The notes under the pieces were generated by a model, which had not been told where the DNA came from, searched no databases, and saw only the letters and a program-made list of their open reading frames with translations. From Mycogone perniciosa (lineage: Eukaryota; Ascomycota; Sordariomycetes; Hypocreales; Hypocreaceae), in assembly GCA_025331125.1 (NCBI GenBank), contig JAOALB010000021.1:62001-126000 (forward strand): 64,000 nt of DNA, in the 5' to 3' direction. Below, one piece after another: positions 11,801 through 24,759 of the stretch; the first letter of the stretch is position 1; every line of letters starts with the position of its first letter. The translations under genes were made by a program, and so were the position numbers.

Positions 11801-12918
11801 AACCCTGCAGCGAGCGAGCACACCGAAACGGATGAGTGCCAAGAGCCATGAGCCAAGACCGACCTGGTGCTTGGTAATCAAGACCCTGTGTTCTCGTGGG
11901 ATACGGGCATTGATTCCAAGAATGCCTTGCCCGCCGTGTTGGGTTACTCTGGTCCGTGTATGCATGAGCATGAGCATGAAGTGGACTCTGTACTTCTTAC
12001 TTTGCACTCGGCATATTATATAAGTTCCTCTCGAAAGATGCCACCTCATCCAGATGCGGACATTCGCGCATACTACGGTGAGGGGCCCTGTGCTCGTATG
12101 TACATACCGACACGTTCTTGTTATTAATGAGATAGATACCTGGCTGGTACTCGGTATGATTAGCACTAGGTCGTAATAAGATAGACTGAGGTCTGATGGG
12201 TCAGCTTTCTGCTGAGAGGCGCCAAGGTTTAGAAGATCCGCTCATCTGCTGCTTGTAGTAAGAGATACCTAGTACGATACGACCTAAAGTGTACATCCTA
12301 CTACATACATACGAAGTAGGGAGCAAACCCCCTTGTGTAGGTACTTCATGAGTCGGTACGCCCTGAGCGGATGCACTACGAGGTACCTGCTTGAAGGAGG
12401 AACAGTCAATGCAACAGCTCTTCATACTCGTCTGTGATTTTATTTTACGTCGAACAGCTATTACTACTCCGCGCACGATCTTATGTATGCTATCTGCCCT
12501 ATATCTTTGCATTCTTCATGTGCATTTTCAAAAGAAAATCCCCACTGCTGCGTCTGAAGTATGAAGGTGGGATTCAAAAACCCAACTTAGCAGCCTGCCT
12601 GCTACTCGTACGAGTATGTGTTGGTTGTTATTAGTGGTTGGTCGTTAGGACATTTGGTTTTAGATGCAAGCCGACAGCCCTTCAGGTCGTCCTTGGCAAG
12701 TGGCAAGACGCGTAAGAGCAACCGCGAGACAGCTTCCCAGGAGAGACTTTTGTGACTTGTAGAATGCTTTTGACACCCTCATCAAGTCTCTACCATCAAA
12801 CTAGCTGCTCAGCACGCCACTTAGACTTTGCTGCCTCGTCATGGCGGTTAGCCAACCTCCTTTTTGATTATTGCTGCCCATCAAGACGGCTTCCCAGCTG
12901 TTTCAGCTCCCCAGCAGC
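8826..12918. other. Long gene-free spacer between divergent genes
   Basis: Four kilobases upstream of two divergent genes. I see no coding region with domain or codon-pattern support. It contains a CAGA microsatellite, many TACTAGTA/TACTCCGTA-like short motifs (for example near 11245, 11344 and 12600) and G- or T-runs. The ends presumably hold the promoters and 5' UTRs of the flanking genes. Confidence 0.5.
9466..9495. repeat. CAGA/CAGG microsatellite
   Basis: Tetranucleotide repeat of CAGA units, the first few being CAGG. Confidence 0.85.
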
Positions 12919-15290
12919 ATGGCCCACCAAACGTATCATTGCTCGCGCAAGGCGAAGAACCGGCTCCACAAGCACCTGCATGATCGTGATCGTGATCTTG
13001 ATGCTCCGGCATCTCCTCACCAGATTCAGCCTAATCCAAAGGTTGACTTGATCCATTCTTGGCTACAACAGATCCAAACTAGCTCCGGAGAATCCTTTAG
13101 AGAGATCCATCGACGTGAAGGTTCGGTTGACAGTAGCAGGCCTTGCTGGCGTCCCCATCAGCTCCCAATCGAATCGAACCGTCAAGAAGCAAACTATCAA
13201 TATCAGTCTTCTGGCCTTTTTGTCAGAGACAGTCCATCGCTTTCTTCTTCCTCGGACGAAACACACTCCGACGAAGCTTTTCCCGACGTTGGCCATGGTA
13301 ATAGCCATTGCTGTAGGAAAAGACGGCATGTACTGGATGGACCACTGTCGACGATCTCGGCCGCTTCTGTGGCTGACAACGCGGTTTTCGAGAAACGCCC
13401 GAGACTTAAAACTCGAAAAGACCGATACGATACAAAGAAAACGCGGACTAGACAAGACAAACCAGTAGTGGACGGGCCATCTCGTTCTCGAAAACAACAC
13501 AAATCCAGAAAACGAAAACTTCGCTCGGGTCGGGAGGCTATGGATAACTTTGAATCAGCTGCCGTCTCCAACCAGAGAGTAACGGTAACTGCCTAACCTT
13601 TCTCCGTTCGTGATAGAACTCCTAAAGTAACAGACAGAAGATGAAACCAAACCTGACTGCCGGACTGTTCCTTAATGGGCGAAGCTCAACACCGAAATGT
13701 ACGTCTTGGTGCTACTGAAGTGGTTTTCCTCTCCGAGTCTCTGACATCCCAACAGTGGCCGACCTGGCATTTAACGACATGCCAATACCCGAGGAAGACG
13801 AAATTATAGACGTGATGACGCACATAATGAACCCTCGAGGCAAGCGCAAGCGGAGAGGGGACAACGATCTCCAGGAGGAGTTTGATTTTTTCGCCATCGC
13901 GTCAGCTCGCGCAAAGCAAAATCAACCCCTCGAGTTATCGAGCTCTCCGAAAGAAAAACTCTACCCAGTGGTCGCAAAGGCTGATTCAGAACCTTATAAT
14001 TCCTTGATGGCTAACGCCGACTATGCCACCGATGAAATAGCGAAGGAGGCGAAGATACAACCCCTGAAGGACGATGGCAAGGCTTGTAGTCGGTCGCACG
14101 CGGACAATGACAGGCCCTCATCGTCTGTCAACCGGCAATCAAGCCACCTCTCGCCTTGTGATACCCCTCAAAGTCTTGGGACAAACACGGTTACACAACA
14201 AGAGCAAGACACCAACGCAGGAATAACTGGTTGTGAGGAAGGCATACTCTGTGGGGGGAAAGGCACAAAACCTACCAATTACCAAGACAAAGGGGTCATG
14301 GTGAGCCCTAGATCTGATGCACCCAGGGCGAAGTTGATGGCCGGTGTGCGAACTTCCCTTAACAGTGACAATACTGACTTTCCAAAAATCAATAACTCCA
14401 ATCATGAACTTCGAACAAGCACTTCTCATATTGACAAGCCAGAGACAGATTCGCACACTCCCGTTCCATTTCCGATCTACTCGACCGATGAAGCGGGTCA
14501 GGGTTGCGAGCCGTCATATCAACTTGAGGATAAAACTATGCATGGGCCAAATGCAATGTACTTTCCATCGTACCAGGGGGGATTGTATTGTCGACAAATC
14601 CCTCAAGAGCAGAAAACCAACGGTGTTGTCGCAAGCAGCATAGAAAACAGCCACGGTTTGTCGTATCCACGTCACCTAGTTGGTGGTGGTGGTGGTTATG
14701 ATTTCCCTACCTCTCTCAGCGAGCACTCCTCCGTCAAACCTCTATCGTGCTATCACCAAGGGCCTCCAGGTCTACCTTACCAATGGACAGTTGACGCCAA
14801 GGCTGCTGATTGGTGCTGGTCCTCTAACCCGTCTCAAGGGGTCTATCAGCCATATCTAGATATTGGCCAGAATGTGCAAATTGCAGCCTCGAGTCCACTG
14901 GAGCCAACCCACAACACTAAAGAAGAGACTCTGCAAGAATATATCGAAAGGATTGAACACGAGGTAATGGGGCGAGCAGAGAAGATATCAACTGTGGATG
15001 CATGCGATGGCTACTTGGATGAGGAAAATATCCTCCTCGCCAACACTCCGAAAGATTCCTATGTGAATGTACATCCATTTGAAACTGGTTTTCTTGATCG
15101 CTTTAATTCCGACAATTCTACAACAGGAGGTCATGGCCTAGCCGATCTTCGACAAGAGCCAATCCCAACCAGACTTTATCATTCTTCATTCGAACATCGT
15201 CCGGACCCTCTATTAGGGCATACTTCCCAGTATATTGAGGAGTCACAAATGACAAACTTCTGGCGGCCGAATTATTTGATGCAACACTGA
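12919..15290 (+). CDS. Conserved fungal protein of unknown function with basic KTRxDRYD motif
   Basis: Three exons: 12919..13584, 13638..13698 and 13756..15290, giving 753 residues. The open frame is longer upstream but the first ATG is at 12919 (MAHQTYHCSRKAKNRLHKH). Three blocks look like a conserved core split across exons: FEKRPRLKTRKDRYDTKK followed by a basic KSRKRKLRSGREAMDNF segment; KPNLTAGLFLNGRSS in exon 2; and LADLAFNDMPIPEED at the exon 3 start. I recall this block order from uncharacterised Pezizomycotina proteins, which supports joining the exons. The remaining 480 residues are Ser/Pro/Gln-rich and probably disordered. The basic patches suggest a nuclear protein; that is inference. 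No enzymatic domain is visible. Confidence 0.7.
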
Positions 15291-15326
15291 CCACTTCCTA
15301 GTACCCTTTATACATTGTAAGGTCTT

Positions 15327-16363
15327 CTATTCCGGTTCTTGGTTTTTCCATTTCCCTCTCAATGTTTCAATGTCGATTCCACATTGCTCAGCTTTTAAAA
15401 CTATCGCACGAGCCTTTCCCACAACTGGGGCATCAATCATCTTTCCATCAAGGGTCCATGCGCCACGTCCCGCAGCCGCCGCCTTTTGGTCTGCAATGGT
15501 AACTCGGACTGCCCATTCGGCCTCATCAAACCCTGGAGCGAACATCCTCTGAACAGTTTCCAACTGCCCAGGATGAATGCATTGTTTTCCATTGAATCCC
15601 ATCGCTTTTCCACCGGCGCACTCTTCTTCTAACGCTCTAAGCCCATCTTCTCCTTGATAAGATGTGCAAACCAAATCTATGGCGCTTGGCAGACCGAATG
15701 CCCGAGCTGCAGTGACAATTGCCGATCGTGCGTACAGGAACTCAGTTAGAGAAGGTGTTCTTGTTATGGAAAGATCAAGAGCAAAGTCCTCAGCAGCAAA
15801 GATTAGACCGCTAAGAAAAGGAGACGCCCTGCAGATTGCGCGGAGGTCAATGACGGCCCGAGCGGATTCAATCAGGGCAATGATTTTAACTGGATTTTCG
15901 GAGTTATCAGTGTGTCTTTCTGGGACGACATGTTTTAAGACATCAGTGACGAAGGTTAAATCCGCAGCCGATTCAACTTTGGGCACCACGATTGCATCAA
16001 TTTGCGGTGCTGATGACAAGGCAGTCAGATCATCCAGGGCAAATGGAGTTGATATGGCATTCACTCTCACAGCGAGCTCCGAAATAGAAGACGGACGCGA
16101 CTTCAAGGAGGAAATGTGGGACTTTAGTTGGTTTCGGGCATTTTCTTTTTGTGCCAGCGTCACGGAATCCTCCAGGTCATATGTGACGTTATCCGTTTTC
16201 AATCCAAGAGATTTGGAGAGCATTTTCTGAGAAGAAGCAGGTACTATAGGCAAGTTAGCATGATGTTTTCTATGCAAGTCTTGCGTTGAGAAGCACCATA
16301 TAACAAAGATCGGCGAACTATGGATGAGGACCTGGCCGCCATGGCGACAGTGGAGAAACTCAT
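15327..16363 (-). CDS. CitE/HpcH-HpaI family lyase (citramalyl-CoA lyase-like beta subunit)
   Basis: Two exons, 16363..16297 and 16243..15327, with a 53-nt intron; 327 residues. The N-terminus MSFSTVAMAARSSSIVRRSLL is basic and lacks acidic residues, consistent with a mitochondrial presequence, followed at once by the family signature LLYVPASSQKMLSKSL. Further signatures are TYDLEDSVTL, VVPKVESAADL, IALIESARAV, GLIFAAEDFALDL and KQCIHPGQLE, which form the TIM barrel and the Mg-binding acidic site of CitE-type enzymes. Known relatives cleave citramalyl-, malyl- or related CoA thioesters; the exact substrate cannot be read from the sequence. The intron donor GTGCTT is weak, but the spliced frame restores the signature exactly. 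The gene is divergent from TVP23. Confidence 0.85.
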
Positions 16364-16816
16364 TATGAGCAGCTCATGGGCTCGTAGTTCTTATTTATAA
16401 TAAGAAAACGTGCTTATTATTGAACGTTGTATTAAGGCTAGTGGGTCTCAAGAGTTTTGGCTGGTGATGTTTCCTTGTAGAAGCTCCGTAGTCATCATAA
16501 GTTGTTGATACGAAGTAGATGCTACTACTCGTATTACTTCGTACTACTACTACGGTTATGGAGGTGGCAGTGGTGGATTCTGCCGCAACACACCGCTCGG
16601 CTCTGGTGTAACGGTTACGTAGAGGTGGATCCACACCCCGGAACATCGTACCTCCACTCCTAACCAACCCGCGAAATAGCTACGGTAGCTGGATCGCGAA
16701 GCTCCCTATCCAGTTAAGGCTGACGACAACGCATCCAACCCAAATCCACGGCATGACGACTTGAACTTTTCTTCGTACCTCTCAAAAGACACATAGCAAC
16801 AGATTGCAGAATCCCC
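16364..16816. other. Divergent promoter region between CitE-like and TVP23 genes
   Basis: Spacer of 453 bp likely to hold both promoters. It contains ACTACT/TACTTCGTA-type simple motifs near 16515-16555. No gene is seen. Confidence 0.5.
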
Positions 16817-17626
16817 ATGGAGGCCGCACAAAACACGCCGGGGTCGCTGAGCTGGCGGCTCAGCTCCCATCCTATTACACTCCTTACGTTCCTGGGCTTT
16901 CGGATATGTGGGTTCTACCTTGTGGTTACAACCTTCGTCACATGAATACTGATTATTTGATAGCAAGTGTTCTGGTATACTTTCTTGGATTGTGGGTTAT
17001 TAAAAGCATGTACGTTTTCATCTCCCGATATGCTGGCGCAACGCGCGCGCAGGACAGAAGAAACATGGGAGGCTAACGAGAAATGTGTTTTTTTTTGCGT
17101 ACCAATAGGATCATGATCTTCATCATCACGATTCTCCTCCTCGCCGCCGACTTTTACTATCTCAAGAACATTGCGGGTCGCCGCCTCGTTGGACTACGGT
17201 GGTGGAATGAGGTGGACCCCACGACAGGAGATTCCAAGTGGGTGTTTGAGAGCTTGGAACCTGGGACGAGGCAGATCAATGCGACGGATAGTCGGTTCTT
17301 TTGGCTGGCGCTGTATGTGCAGCCTGTGTGGTGGGTGGTGATGGCGATTTTGGCGATTGTCAGGCTACAGTTCTTGTGGCTGCCGCTCGTTAGTGAGTCG
17401 AGCCTGTCCCCTCTCCCTGGTTTTTGAGGATGCTTTACCATGTGAACAGAAATTCTAACAGATAATAGTCATTGCGCTGGTCTTAACGATTATGAACACG
17501 CTGGCGTTCTCTCGATGCGACAAGTTCAGCCAGGCATCTAACATGGCGGGCACTGCGTTTGGATCAACTAACTTGGCCGGTAGCATCGCGACCAACATGG
17601 TCAGTCGTTTGTTTACGCGCAGTTAA
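16817..17626 (+). CDS. TVP23: Golgi apparatus membrane protein TVP23
   Basis: Four exons: 16817..16907, 16964..17009, 17109..17392 and 17469..17626; 192 residues, the usual family length. The signature SSHPITLLTFLGFRISS opens the first membrane segment, followed by VLVYFLGLWVIKSM, IFIITILLLAADFYYLKNIA, the conserved GRRLVGLRWWNEVDPTTGDS loop, WVFESLEP, a third segment around WLALYVQPVWWVVMAILAI and a fourth, VIALVLTIMNTLAF, closing with a Ser/Asn-rich tail. TVP23 proteins sit in late Golgi membranes and act in vesicle traffic. Splice sites are canonical and in phase. The start is the first ATG before the signature. Confidence 0.93.
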
Positions 17627-18119
17627 GGAGAGGGGCCTAAGCTAGGAGGAGGATATTGATATGTGTTCGAAGTCGGCGTACGACCTATAGCCGCCCTGGC
17701 ATGGCGGTTTACCGGCGCAGAAGGTTAAGTTGAGGGCAACAAACACCTCATTGTACACTACCAAGGAAATGGTGCGGGACTGGCTCTTAGAAATAACGGT
17801 TGGTATTGTTATCTTGTCGTTAAAATTTGCAATGTTTGCATCCATGCTTCACAGGAGCAATGATCAGGGAATTGCCCACGTTTTCCGGCCTACCAACTTC
17901 AAGTGTGAGGCTCCCTCTGCTGCTTCATATTCAATTACGCTTCTATCAATAGTGTCGCTCAAATTCGTGGTATTTCAATGCCAAAAAGGCTGGTGACGTA
18001 AGTCATGATATGCTTATCTGAAGCAGGATTAGAAATGCAACCTATTCTCCCTTCGAAACTCCCCATCATCACATATCAACGTCAATCCAAAAGGAAACAA
18101 CAGCAACAACGACAGTTGA
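17627..18119. other. Convergent 3' intergenic region
   Basis: Spacer between TVP23 and the convergent membrane-protein gene. It presumably holds 3' UTRs. The small frames show nothing recognisable. Confidence 0.5.
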
Positions 18120-19446
18120 TCAAACACCCCTTGTTGCACGCTCAATCTCGGCATCCAGGTGACGCTCCTCCTCTTCCAACCGCCGAATCTCATCCTCGGT
18201 CATGCCGTCTTCGACAAGATGGGCGATGTTGCGCGAAAGAGCGGCTTGTGTTGCTGATGCATCTGCTCCGCTACCAGAAGATGATACCGTAGGCGGTATA
18301 TGCTCATCGGTGCTGCGTGGCGCGGGTTGAATACTCCTGGAACCCCCTTGGCCGTCGTCTGAGTAACGCGCGATCGGGGATTCGACAACACGGGATTGGG
18401 CCTCTTCCTTGACGGCTATGAAAGAGCTGGTGGCTTGTTGGCCATCGAAGCCGCCCTTCAGCTGGTTCCTTCGGCGACGGCGCAACAAGAACCAGGCCAG
18501 ACCACCAACGATGAGAAGGAGGACAACAGCGCCTGCAACGGCGATGCCAGCAATGGCACCCGTCGAAAGGCCGCCTCCGCTCCCTCCGCTGCCTGCGCTG
18601 CCTGCGCTGCCGCCCGAGGCGGGACCGGCGCCTTGTATAGGGCCCGTCGAGTCCTTGAATATTATTTCTTCGCCACCTTCGCCACCTTGCCCAGCGTCGA
18701 TTTTTGCGTTGAAGTCTCGGACTTCAGAACTGCCGGATATGACTTGGGCCACGGTGAAGATGCCAGATTCCGAGTAGCCTGTGGCGGCTGGCGTTTCCCA
18801 GCCGATCTTGAGGATCATATCTTGCCAGTACCACGCGAAAAGTTTATCACTTCCCAAGTTGAGCGTCGCATTTTGGTTACTCACTAGATGATGAAACGAA
18901 CCAGTGGTCAGCGTCATATCATACCCGGACTGATTGCGCCAGCTGCGTACCTTGGAAAAACGGATCCTGAACCGGACCACTGACGGGCAAGACTGCTTTG
19001 CCAAGGACATTTCCATCTGTCACGAACGCAACCTCTGACCTGTTTCTTCCATACCAGGTGATGTCCTTGACCGTCGTCGTGCTATTGACATTCCACTTAA
19101 AGATCTTCTTGTCGTTTTGGACAGCGAAGACACGCTCGTTGGCGTCGCTGTCGAAATTCGTACTGTCGAATTGGACAACGGTCGGCTGGGGCAGCTCTGT
19201 GGAAGTGCCTGAAGGAGTAGCGGCAACAGATGATCCTCCTTGTCGGGCGTCACCGGCACCGTCGCCGCCGCTGCCGCTGCCGCTGCCGCCAGGAACATTC
19301 GTATGAATACCGGCTCCCCCTACTGTGGTTGGGGATGCTCCTTCGCTTGTCGTCGTTGGTGATAATGCCAAGTTCTGCCCTTCCTGAGCTTGATTCTCCC
19401 CCCCATCATCTATCTCGGCGCCCTGCCGGATGTCTATCCTCTTCAT
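18120..19446 (-). CDS. Single-pass membrane protein with Ser/Gly-rich ectodomain, function unknown
   Basis: Two exons, 19446..18951 and 18883..18120; 419 residues. A Ser/Thr/Gly-rich N-terminal part leads to a folded region (VVQFDSTNFDSDANERVFAV, FKWNVNSTTTVKDITWYG, LFAWYWQDMILKIGWETP) with several NxS/T sites. A Gly/Ser linker precedes one clear membrane helix (AGIAVAGAVVLLLIVGGLAW), then RRRRR as stop-transfer, and a cytosolic tail of about 130 residues ending in a charged helix (EDEIRRLEEEERHLDAEI). The layout resembles fungal cell-surface sensors or anchored wall proteins, but I recognise no named domain. The chosen start has no signal peptide; a missed 5' exon is possible, though the sequence just upstream offers no good ATG. 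Confidence 0.72.
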
Positions 19447-21206
19447 TTCAAAGTCAAATGTCCGTCGTGTATTCTTTGATATCGGCTTCGCCTCGCCGCC
19501 TCTAGGGGCTTATACACATGTGTCCGACAAAGCGTGTGATGAGCGATGATTTCTTTCTGTTTTGCAGTCTTTTTCGATGCCTCTACTACGAGCGCATGAA
19601 ACAAATTATTCTCCTAGTGGTGCCGGCGGGACGTCACAGATGCAAGAAGGATACGAGGCACGAATAGCAGAAGAAGAAACAAGAAGGTGAAAGGAAGAGA
19701 AGGGAACGCAATGGGAGAAGCACACGCCCACACCAGCTGCAAGACCGGGGGCAGCTTGGTGTACTCGTAAGGCTGGTTGGCTGGGTCGAGGTGCATTTTC
19801 GTCCACCTTGCTAGCTGATGGCTGTCAAATCATTTGCCAGTAATGTTTGAGCCCATCCTACGCTCTATGGCAAGCCATTCTTCAAGGCGGACCGGGGTAA
19901 GACGCGCAAGACTCAGACATAGCACCAGACGGTGTGTCGAGGACACACACACTTCACTACTTCGTACATAAAGAGCCTAAAAAAAGAATAGCCAAAAGCG
20001 GTTTCTTTATTTTTGACCATGGTGGACTTTTGATTGGGTCAGAGCATCATGCTCTGGTGTCAACCGATCCAGAATGGGGCTCGTGGCTTCGAATCCCTCG
20101 AATGGGAGAGCAGCCTTTGCTCCAATTCCCAAAGGTCCCCGTCAGAAAGTCAATGGGAGGATGTGTTACCTTGGCCACACTAATACTTTTAGGCATTAAT
20201 ACGAAGCATGGACGAAGTACGGAGCACGAGTCCTCCGTACGTATGCTTAGATTCGGAGTTATGGACACAACGTTGAGGCTGAAGCCTCCTACTGCGGCTG
20301 ACGCGGGCTAGTGGAAAACTAGTAGGCGATTTGTCGTTTGCCTCTGTGCATTGATATGGGGTATTTCAGCCATTAAATATCAATAAATCTCGCCTCTTTT
20401 GCAGCTCCGGTCTTTATGGTCTCTGGGTATCCCGATTTGACAATCCGGAAGAACAAGACTATGTTCCTTTGTCTTCAGCTGTCAACGAACATACACACCA
20501 CACACCCCCTGACCCAGTGCGGAGAGACATGTTTGTGCTGCTGACGAATAGGCACCCGTTTAAACAGCCTCAACTCCAGTCGGGCGGATCGTCTGGCTTC
20601 CGTCTACTCCGTATCCCGAAACAAGATGCCTTGGCTCTCGGTTTCTTCCGTATAGATTTGTTTGTCTGTCTGAGAGGCTCTTTGCCGCGCGACAACTCAA
20701 ACGTCCAAAGACGTCTACTATCTATTATCCAATGCCCTTGGTTCCGACTATGAAAACCAAACATCATACGGAGTACGTGCAATCGCTCAACCCACACACA
20801 TGTTTGGCATGTGAATATGTATAAATATGTATGTGCTATTTCTATGCCCCTCTTTGTATTTACGTACTCAGTGTCTCCCATTCATTCATCACCAGCAGCC
20901 CAAAGATCATCGTCGTCTCCATCCCAAACATGCGTCAATCCACCAGTGCATACATACATTCATCAATCCCATTTCATTGCGTCTCGGCAGGCGACGAGTA
21001 AATAAAAGGGGAAGAGATGATTTCAAAACACAAAATTGAGAAAATTACCCAACTCCGAACGTGTGCATGTTGTGTGGTAAAAAAAAAAGAGAGAGAGAAC
21101 CCCCAAACTCCCGCATCGTCACCCACGAGCCACGAAATCACGTTTGAAAGAAAAAATCAGGATAATGTCGCCAGAAGGGGGGAATGGCCAGGGCTCTGCG
21201 AGACGG
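19447..21206. other. Gene-free spacer
   Basis: About 1.76 kb between two minus-strand genes; it should contain the promoter of the membrane-protein gene and the 3' UTR of the DUF726 gene. TACTCCGTAT and ACGGAGTACGTG motifs occur near 20606 and 20768. No supported gene is seen. Confidence 0.5.
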
Positions 21207-24200
21207 TTATGCAAACGTCATCGATATTTCCTTCTCCTTGCCAAAGTCTTCGTCGTCCGGGTCATTCCAGGGATCTGCGAGGGTAACATTGGGCAGTGTT
21301 TGTGCTGATTTTATCGCAGGTCTGTGTAATTCATCATCTAGTGAGGTGTGATGGCGCGTGGGCTCGTTAAATGACGTATCGAACGTCATTTGGATCTCCT
21401 CCTCATGATGATCTGGCTCATAATGATACGCTGCTATAGCTGCTGTTGAGGATGATGATATAGCTCCCGTTCCCCGATTCTCATTTGAAGAAGACATCGG
21501 TAAAACATCAGCGCTTTTAGATCCACGCAACGAGTCTCGGGGGTTAAGACTCGATGTCCGCGATGGCGCTGTCGGGGAGGACGTCGGCGAGAAATCAAGC
21601 TTCATAGGCGGTAGCGTTGACTTGATCTCCCTGACTTGTAGCTCCTCCGTCCCAGTGCTTTCTGCCTCCTTAGCCAGCTCAGCTCGGATGGCGTCAATGT
21701 CGAACAACACTCCGTGGTTATTTCCATTCTTGTCTTCGACCTTGCCACCATCTTTGGCCGCCGCTGACTCCTCGTAAATTTCCCACTCTTGCCTATCGCC
21801 CTTCTTGCGTCGACCAAATATACCGAATTTGCTCGACCTCTTAGTTTTTCCCTCCTTCTCTAGTTCTTTGCGTGCTTCTTCGATTTCATTGATAAGTTCT
21901 CTCTGCCGCTCCTTGTGGTTTTCGGGATCCGGATCCTCAATCTCTGTAAACTCTTCGCTTGTCACCGTCCACCCGCACTTCATAAGCAGCGAGGGCATGG
22001 CCGTACGATACTCCATGTGTCCCGGGACCAGGTCCGTCACATCCATATTCTTAATCCACGGGCAGTCTTCAATCGCACCCAGTCCTGCAACTCGCCTAAT
22101 ACCACCATTCGTCAGTCGGAAGAGATAACCGAGAATCCAGTCGTTGCGGTTGTATCCGTTCACAAAACGGCCAGAAACCACGGTCCGGGCCCGGAGGTAA
22201 TCATCCTTCTTCACCACAATCGGCGATCCAAACAAGTAGACGTTTTGGATAAGTCCATACGCGCCTTTCTTTGCCAGCTCCTTCAAGCACGAGAAGATGA
22301 TTCTAGAGCCAAGCGAGTATCCAACCAGCGTGATGGGCCGAGTGCCCAGGCTTCGCTCGATGAGCGAGTCTGCCAGAATAAGACCTGCAGCAGTTGCGCG
22401 GTCAAGTGAAACCGCCCAGGGGTTATCGATAAGATAGGACAACTTCGTCAAAACGACAGGAAGCTGAATAGCAGCCATCAAACTAACGAGAATGGTGCTG
22501 CCTAAGATTTGCTGAAGTCCTTGGGTGAGGGCCTGTACATCTTGTCAGTTTGTGGTCTTTTGCAGACATATAGTGGGAAATACTAACCTCTGTAGCCAGG
22601 ATATTGATGGTATCACCCATGCTCCTGAGCATTTCCGGCTCCCACAGCACAGAGTAGATATCTCCCATGATAGGATCCACGGTACTAAACGGCAAGCGGA
22701 CATCGTCCACCTTTCCGGTCAGCCAGCCTGACACCGTGACTATCAGGTTGACACGCTTGTTGTTGTGGAGAGGTCGGTATTCGAATGTTTTGACGGCGCC
22801 CGTTCGGCGGTTTGCAGCCTTAACTCCGATGATACTACCAGAGGCTGCAGCACTGGACGTAATGAGGGCCGCTCCACCTGCTCCGGCAAGGAAACTGCCC
22901 GTTCCCGTTACACCAATAGTGGTAAATCCAGCTGCCAATCCGGCTCCAATGACGGGAGCCAACAGGCCTGCGGAGAGTCCGATGACGAGACCACCGCCCA
23001 CAGTCGCCAGACCCATCATGATGTATCGTTTCTTAAGGGCCAGCTTCCTCCTGTTTTCCATATGCTCGTCTTCATTCCAATTTTCTTTCTCGGCAGCTTG
23101 CTGCATCTCGAGTGCATCTGTGACTTTCTTCTCAAATTTGCAAATATCAATCCACTCTATGTCCAAACTCTTCCCGACTCGCTCTAGGAGAACTCTTGAA
23201 CGAGCATCGTATACCGAATCCGCAATAAGCACCAGAAACAGGTCACACAACACCGTCCACCGTAGGTCAATATCGATTTTGTCAGTTGTCGGTAGCTGCG
23301 ATGGTGTCTTGACTTCAGGCAAATCCTCGCCTGTGTGAGCCTCATAAGGGGGTGGCATCTCGGCGGCCTTTTCCTCCTCTGGATACGGCGGCGGAGAACC
23401 AGACTCGGAAGATGCTGGTGCCGATTTCTTGTCCTCGGCCATAGGGTTGTGCACTCTTGAATTGGCTAGAAGAGCAGGGGTCAGGTCCTGGGGCATCACG
23501 CCATGTTCAGCCAGCTGCTCAATCATGATCTGTTCCGCCTCACTGATGTCCATGTGTGCGTACAAGCGTATCATCATCTTCTGACCCCACATCTTCATGG
23601 CCTCAGCAGCGGTCATGACCTCCTTCTTTGAGTTTTTCCGAATCTCCAAACCATCGGCTTCTCTGACTAGATTGAAAATCTCCAATCGAACAACACCCAC
23701 GTATGCGATTCTCTGACCCTCGGTAAGGAGGTCCTTGGTGGCCTGCATTTGAGATACAGCATCCCTTGCTTCGTCATCTTCACCCATGGTGCTTGTCCCA
23801 TTAGGGTTTTTGAACAAGTATTGTGTGTTTTCGTCCATGCTCGTTGCTGATTGGGCATCTTCGTCCATGAGAACCCGCGTATATCCCTTGCCAGCACCTC
23901 CAAGACCTGCGTATCCGTATGTTTCGTCGTCGTCTTCTTCATCATTATGTTCCCGGGCAATTAAGCGATTGTCATCATCGTACATGTCGTATCTTGCATA
24001 GGAGGGCATTTCCTGCCAGCCATCATCACCGTCCGCTTGCTCAGTCACCGTCTCCTGTTGCGTCGAAAGTTGCTGATGAGAGTACTCCGACATGCCGATT
24101 CCATTGATTGTACTTGAAGTGCTCACTTCCCGATTGTGGGCGCCTTTGTGTGGAACCGGGGTGGCCGCTGTCGTAGCTCCTGTTTCGGCGGCAGCTTCTG

Positions 24201-24759
24201 AAATCGAAGAAACATTGGGGGTGTTTTCTTTGGATTCATTCGTGGCTGGTCCGGTGTCGGGTGCCGAAGCCCTTGCATCCGGCTGAATATTGCTTGGTGG
24301 TGTCTCCTTGGTTGGAGTAGGCGTCTCGCTGGTCTTGGGCGGGCCAGATGACTCTGCTTCCGTTGTATTTGATTTTGATTCTGGTTTGACCGGGGACGGG
24401 GCGCAAGAATCGCTTGCTTGGACAGACTGGGCATCTTTGAAATCGGCATCGTCGCTCTCGCTCCCAGAATCGCCCGTGTCCTTGCTATCCGCAGTTCCAT
24501 TCACTCCACGTGTCCCTTCCTTGGTCTCCGGCAGTTTGTCCTCCTCCTTGGTGACGCCGTTCGCATCTTTTGCCTCGTAATTCTCCCCAGGGCTCGTGCT
24601 CTCCGAATTCGCTTGATTTTCGGGAACAACGAATCGCCTAATAGGCAAGCCAAAGTCGTCGACCTCACTTAGTGCAGTCGTCGCAGGCGCCGGAGGTGCT
24701 GGTGCTGGAGTCGGGCCGCCATCGCCCTTGGGCTCTACATCCGTATTATTGCTGGCCAT
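21207..24759 (-). CDS. DUF726 family membrane protein with alpha/beta-hydrolase motif
   Basis: Two exons, 24759..22588 and 22532..21207, separated by a 55-nt intron; 1165 residues. The first 330 residues are acidic, Ser/Thr/Glu-rich and disordered. A helical region follows (TDKIDIDLRWTVLCDLFLVL), then a hydrophobic Gly/Ala-rich hairpin (GLATVGGGLVIGLSAGLLAP, GAGLAAGFTTIGVTG) that probably enters the membrane. The DUF726 core follows: VNLIVTVSGWL, LWEPEMLRSMG and PITLVGYSLGSRI, with GxSxG serine near residue 797, then YLFGSPI. The C-terminal part is charged, with a coiled-coil stretch EIEEARKELEKEG. Relatives include human TMCO4 and a yeast adaptin-interacting protein. Lipase-like activity is suggested by the motif only. 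Confidence 0.88.
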
